A stretch of DNA of 64,000 nucleotides from Nocardia elegans NBRC 108235 (GTDB taxonomy: Bacteria; Actinomycetota; Actinomycetes; Mycobacteriales; Mycobacteriaceae), in contig NZ_BDBF01000009.1 of NCBI RefSeq assembly GCF_001612845.1, positions 62,001-126,000 on the forward strand, written 5' to 3'. The notes beneath the pieces are model-generated. The model did no database searches. It was not told where the DNA came from and was given only the letters and a program-made list of their open reading frames with translations. Shown here piece by piece: positions 16,923 through 26,433 of the stretch (its first letter is position 1; each line of letters begins with the position of its first letter). Made by a program: the position numbers and the translations under genes.

Positions 16923-17552
16923 ATGCCGCGTAACGGATCCCGGGTCCCGTATCAGGAGGCGGCGCGGACCCTGCTGCGCACGTCGGTCCTCGACGCGATG
17001 CGGGAACTGCTGATCGAGCGGGACTGGGCCAAGATCACACTGGGCGACGTCGCGACGCGGGCGGGGGTGAGCCGCCAGACCTTGTACAACGAATTCGGCT
17101 CCCGGACGGGGCTGGCGCAGGCGTATGCGCTGCGGCTGGCCGACCAGCTGGTCGACCATGTCGGAACGGCCATCGAGGACAATGTGGGGGATGCGCGGGC
17201 GGCGTTCCGCGAAGGCCTGGCAAATTTCATCCTCGACAGTGCGGCCGATCCGCTGGTGCAGTCACTGGTGGTCGGCGAGGCCAAGTTGGATCTGCTGCGG
17301 TTGATCACCCTCGACGCCGGACCGCTCATCGAACATGCCGCCCGGCGCTTGGGCGCGGCATTCGAAAACAGCTGGGTGGGGGCGTCGCCGGCGGAGGCGG
17401 ATGTGCTCGCGCACGCCCTGGTGCGCATCGCCATCAGCTACATCCCGACCCCCGCCGCACTGCACCGCGACGCCCCGGAGGAGCTGAGCAGGTTGCTGTC
17501 GCCGTATGTGGAGGCGATTCTCGCCGCGCGGGACCGGACCGGTGGCCGGTAG
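16923..17552 (+). CDS. TetR family regulator of the alk operon (AlkU-like)
   Basis: A 209-residue TetR protein at the end of alkB1-rubA-rubB, the position of the AlkU-like regulator (Rv3249c) in mycobacteria. The helix-turn-helix region is ITLGDVATRAGVSRQTLYNEFGS at about residues 37-60; the C-terminal helices should bind an alkane-derived ligand or acyl-CoA. ATG 16923 gives a family-typical length; an upstream in-frame TTG at 16887 would add 12 residues. The inverted repeats GTAAYgGTTAC before alkB1 and alkB2 are plausible binding sites. That assignment rests on position and shared sequence only. Confidence 0.88.
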   Translation: MPRNGSRVPYQEAARTLLRTSVLDAMRELLIERDWAKITLGDVATRAGVSRQTLYNEFGSRTGLAQAYALRLADQLVDHVGTAIEDNVGDARAAFREGLANFILDSAADPLVQSLVVGEAKLDLLRLITLDAGPLIEHAARRLGAAFENSWVGASPAEADVLAHALVRIAISYIPTPAALHRDAPEELSRLLSPYVEAILAARDRTGGR

Positions 17553-17753
17553 CCCGAAATCGCCCTGTGACTGATAACGATTCGTCCGCGGGCCGGTTGG
17601 GGTGCCGGCCGACAACCGAGCGTGCGCTCTCCGGCCGGATCGAGTGGACTGATGGGCGCTGACCTGGGCGCTCGCTGCGGAAACGATGGTTGCTCATGTG
17701 ATGCGGCGCGGCTGGTTCCGGCCCCCGCTGTCTGTGACTTCGGGTCCGCCTGT

Positions 17754-17764
17754 GTAACGGTTAC
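17754..17764. promoter_or_regulatory. Candidate operator before alkB2
   Basis: GTAAC-g-GTTAC, a perfect 5-bp-arm inverted repeat about 90 bp before alkB2. It matches the alkB1 site at 15114-15124 except for one base. A further half-site GTAAC lies at 17788-17792. The 302-bp gap holds no other feature I can support. Confidence 0.5.
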
Positions 17765-17854
17765 CACTTTGCGGGTTTGAACCGGGCGTAACGGCCCCGG
17801 AGCAGCTACATATTTACCTGGCAGGAGTCCAGGTTCATTCAAGTGGGGCAATAA

Positions 17855-19012
17855 GTGCAAACGGTCGGCAAACGCTCGGGTTCGGCTGATCCCAAGAAGC
17901 ATCTGTGGATGTTGGGATTGATCGCTCCGGGCTGCGCATTGCTCCCTTCCCAGCTGGTCGCCCGGACCGGCATCGAAGCGTTCTGGTGGATCGGGCCGAT
18001 CATCGTGCTGATCGTGATACCGCTCCTGGACTGGTTCGTCGGCGAGGACGGCACGAACCCGCGCGACGAGGATTACGAGCGGCTCTCCCACGACCGCTAC
18101 TACCGGTGGTGCACCTATCTGTTCCTGCCCATCCAGCTGGCCGGGCTGGTGATCGCGGCCTACATGTGGTCGGGTGACGAACTCGACGTGGTGGACAAGC
18201 TCGGGCTGGCGGCGACGCTCGGTTTCGTCAGCGGTATCGGCATCAACGCCGCGCACGAGCTGGGGCATCGGGTGGAACGGCTGGAGCGGTGGCTGGCCAA
18301 GCTCGCACTGGCGCAGTCCGGATACGGGCATTTCTTCGTCGAACACAACAAGGGTCACCACGCGCGGGTGGCCACCCCGGACGATCCGGCCAGTGCCCGG
18401 ATGGGCGAATCGCTGTGGATGTTCCTGCCGCGCAGCATCTTCGGCGGACTGCGCTCGGCGATCCGGCTGGAACGCGAAAGGCTGCACCGCAAGGGCCTCG
18501 GCTGGTGGAACGTGCGCAACAACATCCTGCAGGCGTGGTCGATGACGGTGGTGCTCTACGGTGCGCTGCTGGCGGTGTTCGGTTTCGCCATGCTCCCGTA
18601 TCTGCTGCTGCAGGCCGTCATCGGATTCGGGCTGCTGGAAACCGTGAACTACGTCGAGCACTACGGGTTGTTGCGCCGTCGCCTGCCCGGTGGGCGCTGG
18701 GCGCGCTGCTCGCCGGCCGACAGCTGGAACTCCGATCGGCTGGTCACCAACATCTTCCTGTTCCATCTGCAGCGTCACAGCGACCACCACGCCAATCCGG
18801 GCCGCCGCTATCAGACCCTGCGCAGCACCCAGGAGGCTCCGCAACTGCCGGCGGGTTACGCGACGATGATCCTGCTGGCCACCGTTCCGCCGCTGTGGCG
18901 GCGGGTGATGGATCCGAGGGTCGCCGCCCACTACGCGGGCGATCTCGGCCGAGCCAACATCGCGCCGCGTAGGCGGGAGCGCACCCTGGCCGTCTACCGG
19001 CTCGCCGGATAG
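17855..19012 (+). CDS. alkB2: Alkane 1-monooxygenase, second copy
   Basis: A 385-residue paralogue of the alkB1 product with all histidine boxes: HELGHRVERLERW near residue 130, EHNKGHHARVATP near residue 155 and LQRHSDHHANPGRR near residue 305, plus NYVEHYGLL. The N-terminus is about 15 residues shorter than alkB1 and the membrane segments differ, so the chain-length preference may differ. It has its own 302-bp upstream region with a candidate operator like that of alkB1 and no rubredoxin of its own. GTG 17855 is the first in-frame start; AAGTGGGG is a weak ribosome binding site. The next gene, dctA, is convergent, 22 bp away. Confidence 0.94.
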   Translation: MQTVGKRSGSADPKKHLWMLGLIAPGCALLPSQLVARTGIEAFWWIGPIIVLIVIPLLDWFVGEDGTNPRDEDYERLSHDRYYRWCTYLFLPIQLAGLVIAAYMWSGDELDVVDKLGLAATLGFVSGIGINAAHELGHRVERLERWLAKLALAQSGYGHFFVEHNKGHHARVATPDDPASARMGESLWMFLPRSIFGGLRSAIRLERERLHRKGLGWWNVRNNILQAWSMTVVLYGALLAVFGFAMLPYLLLQAVIGFGLLETVNYVEHYGLLRRRLPGGRWARCSPADSWNSDRLVTNIFLFHLQRHSDHHANPGRRYQTLRSTQEAPQLPAGYATMILLATVPPLWRRVMDPRVAAHYAGDLGRANIAPRRRERTLAVYRLAG

Positions 19013-19034
19013 CGGGTTCGGGCAGGACCAGGTT

Positions 19035-20393
19035 TCAGGCGGGGACGAGCTCGGTCCGTTCTGGGGGAGTTGCGGGTGCTTCGGCGGGTTCGTCGTCGAC
19101 CATGGTCGTCTCGTCGAAGGGGAGTTCGCGGTCGAGCACGGCACGCAAGCGCACATCGTCGATGGTTTTGGTCCAGGTTCCCACCAGGACGGTGGCGACG
19201 GCGTTGCCGGAGAAGTTGGTGATGGCGCGGGCCTCGGACATGAATCGGTCGATCCCGACGATCAGGCCCACACCGTCGATCAGATCCGGGCGATGGCTCT
19301 GCAAACCGCCGGCCAGGGTGGCCAGACCCGCGCCGGTAACCCCGGCCGCGCCCTTGGAGGCGACGATCATGAACACCAGCAGGCCGATCTGCTGCCCCAG
19401 CGTCAGTGGCTTACCCATCGCGTCGGCGATGAACAGCGAGGACATCGTCAGGTAGATCGCGGTGCCGTCCAGGTTGAACGAATATCCGGTCGGCACCACG
19501 ATGCCCACCGTCGAGCGTTCGACCCCCAGATGTTCCATCTTCGCGATCAACCGCGGCAACGCGGACTCCGAGGACGAGGTGGAGAAGATCAGGAGATATT
19601 CGCGGGCCAGGTAGCGAACCAGCTTGAAGATCGATACGCCCGAACTCACCCGCAGCAGCACGCCCAGTACGCCGAAGACGAAGACCAGGCAGGTCAGATA
19701 GAACGCGAGCATCAGTGCCGCGAGTTGTTTCACCGCATCCAGTCCGGTCGCCGCCACCACGTTCGCGATCGCGCCGAAGGCACCGAGCGGTGCCAGCCAC
19801 AGGATCATGGTCAGGATCTTGAACACCAGCTTCTGTGCCAGTCCCACCGCGCGCAGGATCGGTTCGCCCTGCTTGCCCATCGCCTGCACGGCGAAGCCGA
19901 CCAGCAGCGCCACGAACAGGGTCTGCAGCACGCTGCCGGCGGTCAGCGACGAGAGCAGCGAGGTCGGAATGATGCTTTCCAGGAAGTGCCAGGTGCCACC
20001 GCTGCCTTCGGCCTGTTTCACGTAGCCGGCGGCAGCGCCGATGTGTTCGTGGACGTTCAGGCCGCTGCCCGGCTGCAGCAGGTTGCCGACGACGAGACCG
20101 ATCGTCAGAGCCACCGTCGACATGATCAGGAAGTAGCCGATCGACAGGCCGCCGATCTTGCCGACCCGTGCTGCCGCCCGCACCGAACCGATACCCAGCA
20201 CGATCGTGCAGAAGATGACCGGGGAGATCATCATCTTGATCAGGTTGACGAACATGGTGCCCAGCTCGCCCACGGACTTTCCGAATGCGGGCGCCAGCCA
20301 GCCGACGAGTACGCCGGCCACGACTGCCACGATGACGGCGAGATAGAGCCAATGGGTACGGTCGCGACGGTGCGTCCGTGTCGAGTCGCTCAT
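19035..20393 (-). CDS. dctA: Dicarboxylate:cation symporter (DctA)
   Basis: A 452-residue transporter of the glutamate/dicarboxylate-cation symporter family, taking up succinate, fumarate and malate. Family signatures are SSSESALPRLIAKME (the serine-rich re-entrant loop, near residue 270), GYSFNLDGTAIYLTMSSLF, and FMSEARAITNFSGNAVATVLVG near the C-terminus, with about eight hydrophobic helices. ATG 20393 is the first plausible start; the longer upstream frame overlaps the divergent kinase gene. The gene is divergent from a CitA/CitB-type two-component system across ~110 bp carrying a palindrome, a classical sensor-regulator-transporter arrangement. Confidence 0.93.
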   Translation of the reverse strand: MSDSTRTHRRDRTHWLYLAVIVAVVAGVLVGWLAPAFGKSVGELGTMFVNLIKMMISPVIFCTIVLGIGSVRAAARVGKIGGLSIGYFLIMSTVALTIGLVVGNLLQPGSGLNVHEHIGAAAGYVKQAEGSGGTWHFLESIIPTSLLSSLTAGSVLQTLFVALLVGFAVQAMGKQGEPILRAVGLAQKLVFKILTMILWLAPLGAFGAIANVVAATGLDAVKQLAALMLAFYLTCLVFVFGVLGVLLRVSSGVSIFKLVRYLAREYLLIFSTSSSESALPRLIAKMEHLGVERSTVGIVVPTGYSFNLDGTAIYLTMSSLFIADAMGKPLTLGQQIGLLVFMIVASKGAAGVTGAGLATLAGGLQSHRPDLIDGVGLIVGIDRFMSEARAITNFSGNAVATVLVGTWTKTIDDVRLRAVLDRELPFDETTMVDDEPAEAPATPPERTELVPA

Positions 20394-20450
20394 GAGATGT
20401 GCCTCCGGTGCTGCCCGATCTGTCCCTCGGGTTCGTACTGTGATGATGGG

Positions 20451-20472
20451 GGTGACCGTGACCTCGGTCACC
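20451..20472. promoter_or_regulatory. Inverted repeat in the dctA/dctS intergenic region
   Basis: GGTGACC (20451-20457), 8-nt spacer, GGTCACC (20466-20472): 7-bp arms. Centred between the divergent genes, it is a candidate site for the response regulator. ACGTACGT at 20476-20483 follows. Confidence 0.45.
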
Positions 20473-20502
20473 ATTACGTACGTTTCGTTCACGGGAGGAC
20501 CG

Positions 20503-22074
20503 TTGCGGGCGAGAGGCCGGACCGCCGGACGTGGGCGGGGCATGACCCTGGCCGGCCAGGTCTTCGTGGTGCAGCTGGCGGTCCTGGTGGTGGTGATCGC
20601 GGTCGGATCGGCGCTGGCGGTGTGGGAGGTGCGCCGGGAACAGGACGATGCGACGGCTCGGCGGGTCACCGGCATCGCGGTGGCTCTCGCGCAGGCGCCT
20701 TCCACGGCGGCCGCCGTGCGGACGCCGGATCCCACGGCCGTGCTGCAGCCGGTGACCGAACGGATCCGGCAGCGGACCGGGGTGGACTTCATCGTGGTGA
20801 TGGCCCCCGACCGCACCCGGTACACCCATACCGATGTCAGCCGGATCGGACAACCGTTCAGTGGCAACATCGATCGGGCACTGGCCGGTGAGACGTTCAC
20901 CGAGACCTACACCGGGACGCTGGGCCCGTCGATCCGGGCGGTCACACCCGTCGTCGACGACACCGGCCGGGTCGTCGCGCTGGTCTCGGCGGGCGTGACC
21001 CGGGCCCGCATCGGCGATCAGGTGAGTGCGCAGCTGCCGCTGATCCTCGGGGCGGCCGGCGCCGGTCTGCTGCTGGCCGTCCTGGGCGCACTGCTGCTGC
21101 GCCGCCGGCTGCTGCGCCAGACCCAGGGACTGGGTCCGGCCGAACTGCGGACGCTCTACGAACATCACGACGCGGTGCTGCACTCCGTGCACGAGGGCTT
21201 GATCGTGTTCGACCGCGACGACGAGGTGGCGGCGGTGGTCAACGACGAGGCCAGACGCTTGCTCGAACTCCCGGACGGCCCGGTGCGACGCGCCGATCTG
21301 CCGGTCTCGCTGCGGCGCCTCGACGCGACCGTGATCCGCGACGAGATGCACGTGACAGCGGCGCGGGTGCTGGTGGTCAATCAGGACGTCGTCTCCTGGG
21401 CGGGGCGGCGCCTCGGCACCGTCCTCACCATCCGTGACCACACCGAATTGCGCGACATCATGGGTGAATTGGACTCCGCGCGCGGTCTGGCGGAATCGCT
21501 GCGCGCACAGGCGCACGAGGCGGCCAACCGGTTGCATGCGGTGATCACCATGGTCGAGCTGGGCAATGTCGCCGGAGCCGTCGATTTCGCGACGGCAGAG
21601 CTACAGCTGTCCCAGGCGCTGATCGACCGCCTGACCGATGCGGTCCACGAGCCGGTACTGGTGGCACTGCTGCTCGGCAAGGTCGACCGGGCCATCGAGC
21701 GCGGAGTGGAGCTGACCGTCGCCGACGACACGGCGCTGGAATCCGCCGCTCCGCTGACCACGCAGGAAATGGTCACCCTGGTCGGGAACCTCGTCGACAA
21801 CGCGGTGGACGCGGTGGCGCAGAATCCCGACGCGTGGGTCGAGGTGACGGTCCGCTCGGAGGCCTCGGCGCTGGTGGTCAGGGTCGCCGACAGCGGCCCG
21901 GGAATGTCGGAGGAGACCTTCGCCCGGGCGATGGAGCGGGGATATACGACCAAGGCCGAACATCACGGCCTCGGCCTGGCGCTGGTGTGGCGGCTGGTGA
22001 CCCGATACGGTGGCTCGCTGCGAGCCGAGCGAAGTCCCGAATCCGCTGTCGTGGTGAGGATTCCGGTGCGATGA
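20503..22074 (+). CDS. CitA/DcuS-type sensor histidine kinase
   Basis: A 523-residue membrane sensor. TM1 is residues ~15-40 (VFVVQLAVLVVVIAVGSALAV); a periplasmic ligand domain of the PASC/sCache type spans residues ~40-170 (GVDFIVVMAPDRTRYTHTDV is the CitA/DcuS signature); TM2 is near residues 180-205 and a cytoplasmic PAS domain follows (HSVHEGLIVFDRDDEV). The phosphoacceptor is in QAHEAANRLHAVITM; the ATPase lobe has LVGNLVDNAVDAV, ADSGPGMSEE and HHGLGLALV. I chose TTG 20503 because GGGAGG lies 4 nt upstream and the frame starting at 20392 crosses the intergenic palindrome. It presumably senses C4-dicarboxylates or citrate and controls dctA. Confidence 0.88.
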   Translation: MRARGRTAGRGRGMTLAGQVFVVQLAVLVVVIAVGSALAVWEVRREQDDATARRVTGIAVALAQAPSTAAAVRTPDPTAVLQPVTERIRQRTGVDFIVVMAPDRTRYTHTDVSRIGQPFSGNIDRALAGETFTETYTGTLGPSIRAVTPVVDDTGRVVALVSAGVTRARIGDQVSAQLPLILGAAGAGLLLAVLGALLLRRRLLRQTQGLGPAELRTLYEHHDAVLHSVHEGLIVFDRDDEVAAVVNDEARRLLELPDGPVRRADLPVSLRRLDATVIRDEMHVTAARVLVVNQDVVSWAGRRLGTVLTIRDHTELRDIMGELDSARGLAESLRAQAHEAANRLHAVITMVELGNVAGAVDFATAELQLSQALIDRLTDAVHEPVLVALLLGKVDRAIERGVELTVADDTALESAAPLTTQEMVTLVGNLVDNAVDAVAQNPDAWVEVTVRSEASALVVRVADSGPGMSEETFARAMERGYTTKAEHHGLGLALVWRLVTRYGGSLRAERSPESAVVVRIPVR

Positions 22075-22775
22075 CGGGCCAGCCGATCCGGGTGCTGATC
22101 GTGGAGGACGAACCGCGCATCGCCGAGGCGCATCACTCGTATGTCACGCGGGTGGCGGGATTCGAGCCGGTGGGCGTGGCCGCCACCGGCCGCGACGCCA
22201 TCCGGACGGCGACGCACGCCGCCGCCGCGGGAACTCCGATCGATCTGGTGCTGATGGATCTGGGGCTGCCCGATATCGGCGGGCTCGAGGTGACCGCCGC
22301 CCTGGCCCGGCTGCGTCCGCGACCCGATGTCATCGCCATCACCTCGGCGCGCGACCTCGAGATGGTGCGTGCCGCGGTCGCGCACGGAATAGCGCTGTAT
22401 CTGCTGAAACCGTTCACTTTCGCGGCTTTCCGGGACAAACTCGAGCGCTACCTGGAATTCCGGGCCGCGCTGCCGGCCGATGATTCGACATTGACCCAGC
22501 ACGACATCGATAGGGCATTGAGCGCGCTGCGTACCACCGATCCGAAGGCATCCGCGCCGAAAGGTATTGCGCCGCAGACACTCCAGGAGATCTCCCGGGC
22601 GGTGCGCGAAGCCCCGGACGGGCTGTCGGCGACCGAAACCGGCCGCGCCGTGGGGGTTTCGCGGGTCACGGCATGGCGGTATCTGGAGCAGCTGGCCGCC
22701 GACGGCGTGGTGGAGCGCCGATCGGACTACGGCCGAGCCGGGCGTCCCCAGGTCCGATACGTCTGGCGCCGGTGA
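22071..22775 (+). CDS. CitB/DcuR-type response regulator
   Basis: A 234-residue regulator whose ATG overlaps the kinase stop (ATGA). The receiver domain starts VLIVEDEPRIAEAH; the phosphorylated Asp is in LVLMDLGLPD near residue 57, and the Lys is in LLKPFTFAAF near residue 107. The C-terminal part is the CitB-type winged helix: SATETGRAVGVSRVTAWRYLEQLA then a basic wing near GRAGRPQVRY. With the sensor it forms the regulator pair for the divergent dctA; the GGTGACC inverted repeat between them is the best candidate site. Confidence 0.9.
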   Translation: MTGQPIRVLIVEDEPRIAEAHHSYVTRVAGFEPVGVAATGRDAIRTATHAAAAGTPIDLVLMDLGLPDIGGLEVTAALARLRPRPDVIAITSARDLEMVRAAVAHGIALYLLKPFTFAAFRDKLERYLEFRAALPADDSTLTQHDIDRALSALRTTDPKASAPKGIAPQTLQEISRAVREAPDGLSATETGRAVGVSRVTAWRYLEQLAADGVVERRSDYGRAGRPQVRYVWRR

Positions 22776-22890
22776 TGTGCGGTCGGCTGTGCGGACGGTC
22801 GGCCGGGCGAGCACCGGCGCGGTCGGGACCAAATACGATCCGGCTCGGCTGCCGCACCCCGTCGGCGTACACCGAACGCGTGTGAGCGAC

Positions 22891-22896
22891 TAGCCT
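22891..22896 (+). promoter_or_regulatory. Candidate sahH -10 box
   Basis: TAGCCT at 22891-22896, giving a leader of about 36 nt that contains GAGAGG before ATG 22939. I see no S-adenosylhomocysteine riboswitch in that short leader. Confidence 0.35.
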
Positions 22897-22938
22897 GAGT
22901 TGTCGAACCGACATCCACCGAGAGGCTGATCCAGGCGC

Positions 22939-24420
<1,482 letters not shown>

Positions 24421-24428
24421 GTTCGGAA

Positions 24429-24471
24429 ACGGTTGTCCCGCAGGAGCTTCCGGCTTGGGCGGGACAACCGT
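24429..24471. terminator. sahH terminator hairpin
   Basis: Perfect 13-bp inverted repeat ACGGTTGTCCCGC / GCGGGACAACCGT with a 17-nt loop, followed by CTCG rather than a T-run. It also lies at the 3' side of the convergent secreted-protein gene. Confidence 0.75.
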
Positions 24472-24488
24472 CTCGTGCGCCGCGACGC

Positions 24489-24863
24489 TCAGATCTGGCA
24501 GGTGGGGCTGGGGTGCAGCAACCAGCACAGCACCGAGCCCGGCTCGTTCGAACCGCTCGCCGACCCGGATCCGAGCGGCGTGTCGGCGATCGCGGTGTTC
24601 GCCTCCGGCGTCCGGGCTGTCGTCGTGGCGGCACAGACGGTGCCGGGGGTGCATCCGTGGCTGATGTCGCCGAGCAGTTTCAACAGGTCGATGATGCTGC
24701 TGCCGGCGCCGCCGTCGGTGGCCGAATCCGCGCTTCCGGAGGTGCCCGCGACCGGGACGGCCGGCTCGAGCGGGAGCGGTGCGGCCGCCGCGGCACCGGC
24801 GGCGAGGCCCGCGGTGAGCGCGAGAGTCGCTGCGGCGGTGGGTAATACACGAGAGATGAGCAT
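24489..24863 (-). CDS. Small secreted protein of unknown function
   Basis: A 124-residue protein with a clear Sec signal peptide: basic MLISR, hydrophobic AAATLALTAGLAAGAAAA, probable cleavage before APLPLEP near residue 27. The mature part is Ser/Gly/Thr-rich and contains four cysteines (HGCTPGTVC and LCWLLHPSPTC) that could form two disulfides; the pattern recalls other small exported actinomycete proteins, but I do not recognise a family. AGGAAGGCGCCC precedes ATG 24863. It is convergent with sahH and divergent from tmk. Confidence 0.7.
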   Translation of the reverse strand: MLISRVLPTAAATLALTAGLAAGAAAAAPLPLEPAVPVAGTSGSADSATDGGAGSSIIDLLKLLGDISHGCTPGTVCAATTTARTPEANTAIADTPLGSGSASGSNEPGSVLCWLLHPSPTCQI

Positions 24864-25015
24864 GGGCGCCTTCCTGTTTTCGGGACGCTTCCTTGATCCC
24901 GCGCGGCGTCGCGGCCGTTATCCGGCGCGATGCCCCCAAAAGTAGCGTCTTCTGAAACGTTGACGTTTCCGATAACGCGCCGCGGGTGCGTGGAACAGGG
25001 CGGACGCAAAAGTTG

Positions 25016-25031
25016 TAACCTGCACGTTATG
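25016..25031 (+). promoter_or_regulatory. -10 box and leaderless start of tmk
   Basis: TAACCT at 25016-25021, 7 nt, then ATG 25029. No ribosome binding site. Confidence 0.45.
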
Positions 25032-25676
25032 GGTGCACTCATCGCGGTAGAGGGCCTCGACGGCGCGGGTAAGCGGACATTGATCGACGCCGTCGTCGCA
25101 GGTCTGCGCGGCCGCGGTCTGCGCGTGGAGACGCTGGCCTTCCCGCGCTACGGCCGGTCGATCCACGCGGATCTCGCGGCCGAGGCCCTGCGCGGCCGGC
25201 ACGGCGATGTGGCCGCATCCGTGAGCGCGATGGCGCTGCTGTTCGCCCTGGATCGCGCCGAGGCCCGCGACGAGTTGTCGAAACTGTTGGTGGACAACGA
25301 TATTGTGCTGCTCGATCGGTATGTCGCCTCCAATGCCGCCTACAGCGCCGCGCGGGCCGGCGAGCAGGCGGACGGCGAAACGAGTTCGTGGGTAGCGGAA
25401 TTGGAGTTCGGCCGGTTCGAACTGCCGGTCCCCGATATCCAGATACTGCTCGACGTGCCGACCGAGCTGGCGGTCGAACGCGCCCGGCGCCGAGGTGAAC
25501 TCGACACGGCACGCGCGCTCGACGCCTACGAACGGGATATATCGCTGCAGGAACGTACGGCGGCGGTCTATCGTGTGTTGGCCGAATCGCGGTGGCACGG
25601 GCCGTGGTGGGTCCATGCGCCGCAGGACGATCCGGTCCGACTCACCGAACGACTGGCGGAAATGATTGGCCGATAG
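25029..25676 (+). CDS. tmk: Thymidylate kinase
   Basis: A 215-residue dTMP kinase making dTDP for DNA synthesis. The P-loop is VEGLDGAGKRTLIDA at residues ~6-20; DRYVASNAAYSAA (near residue 95) is the DR(Y/H) motif binding the nucleotide base; the lid is a short RARRRGELDTAR segment. The GLDGAGKRT loop with Lys-Arg and the Asn-Ala-Ala lid side match mycobacterial TMPK. ATG 25029 is supported by a -10 box 7 nt upstream and by homologous starts; an in-frame GTG and ATG further upstream would add 33 unrelated residues. Confidence 0.93.
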   Translation: MGALIAVEGLDGAGKRTLIDAVVAGLRGRGLRVETLAFPRYGRSIHADLAAEALRGRHGDVAASVSAMALLFALDRAEARDELSKLLVDNDIVLLDRYVASNAAYSAARAGEQADGETSSWVAELEFGRFELPVPDIQILLDVPTELAVERARRRGELDTARALDAYERDISLQERTAAVYRVLAESRWHGPWWVHAPQDDPVRLTERLAEMIGR

Positions 25677-25755
25677 GGTGGCATGTGCGTCGGTAATGTA
25701 ACCAGTGTTGGCGTGGTTGCCCGTTCCGAGCCGGAGAGATGACAACATAGTAATT

Positions 25756-26433
25756 ATGAAGCCGAAGATTCTGGTCGTCGACGACGATATGGCGCTCGCC
25801 GAGATGCTCACGATCGTCTTGCGCGGCGAGGGTTTCGACCCCCATGTGGTCGGCGACGGCACGCAGGCGCTCACCGCGGTCCGGGAACTACGCCCGGATC
25901 TGGTGCTGCTCGACCTCATGCTTCCGGGTATGAACGGTATCGACGTGTGCCGGGTGCTGCGCGCCGATTCCGGTGTGCCGATCGTGATGTTGACGGCCAA
26001 GACCGACACGGTCGACGTCGTCCTGGGCTTGGAATCGGGTGCCGACGACTACATCGTCAAACCCTTCAAGCCGAAGGAGCTGGTCGCGCGGGTGCGGGCG
26101 CGGTTGCGCCGTACCGACGACGAGCCGGCCGAACTCCTGTCGATCGCCGACATCGTCATCGACGTACCGGCCCACAAGGTGACCCGCAGCGGTCAGCAGA
26201 TATCGCTGACTCCGCTCGAATTCGATCTGCTGGTGGCACTGGCGCGCAAACCGCGGCAGGTGTTCACCCGTGAGGTGCTGCTCGAGCAGGTGTGGGGTTA
26301 CCGGCACGCGGCCGACACCCGCCTGGTGAACGTGCACGTGCAGCGACTGCGGGCCAAGGTCGAGAAGGATCCCGAGAACCCTGAGATCGTGCTGACCGTT
26401 CGTGGCGTGGGCTACAAGGCCGGACCGCCGTGA
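25756..26433 (+). CDS. mtrA: Response regulator MtrA
   Basis: A 225-residue OmpR/PhoB-family regulator of cell-wall hydrolase, septation and replication genes, partner of MtrB. The receiver domain has [11 protein letters not shown], phospho-acceptor Asp53 in [11 protein letters not shown], and the [13 protein letters not shown]ys. The C-terminal winged helix spans residues ~125-225 ([20 protein letters not shown], then [19 protein letters not shown]). Its stop overlaps the mtrB GTG. Upstream, GTAATGTAAC (25693-25702) could be an autoregulatory site, but I cannot confirm it. Sequence and gene order make the assignment secure. Confidence 0.97.
   Translation: MKPKILVVDDDMALAEMLTIVLRGEGFDPHVVGDGTQALTAVRELRPDLVLLDLMLPGMNGIDVCRVLRADSGVPIVMLTAKTDTVDVVLGLESGADDYIVKPFKPKELVARVRARLRRTDDEPAELLSIADIVIDVPAHKVTRSGQQISLTPLEFDLLVALARKPRQVFTREVLLEQVWGYRHAADTRLVNVHVQRLRAKVEKDPENPEIVLTVRGVGYKAGPP

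Noticed and set aside
22897..22938. S-adenosylhomocysteine riboswitch before sahH
   Set aside because: Only about 36 nt separates the -10 box from the start codon, which is too short for the known riboswitch.
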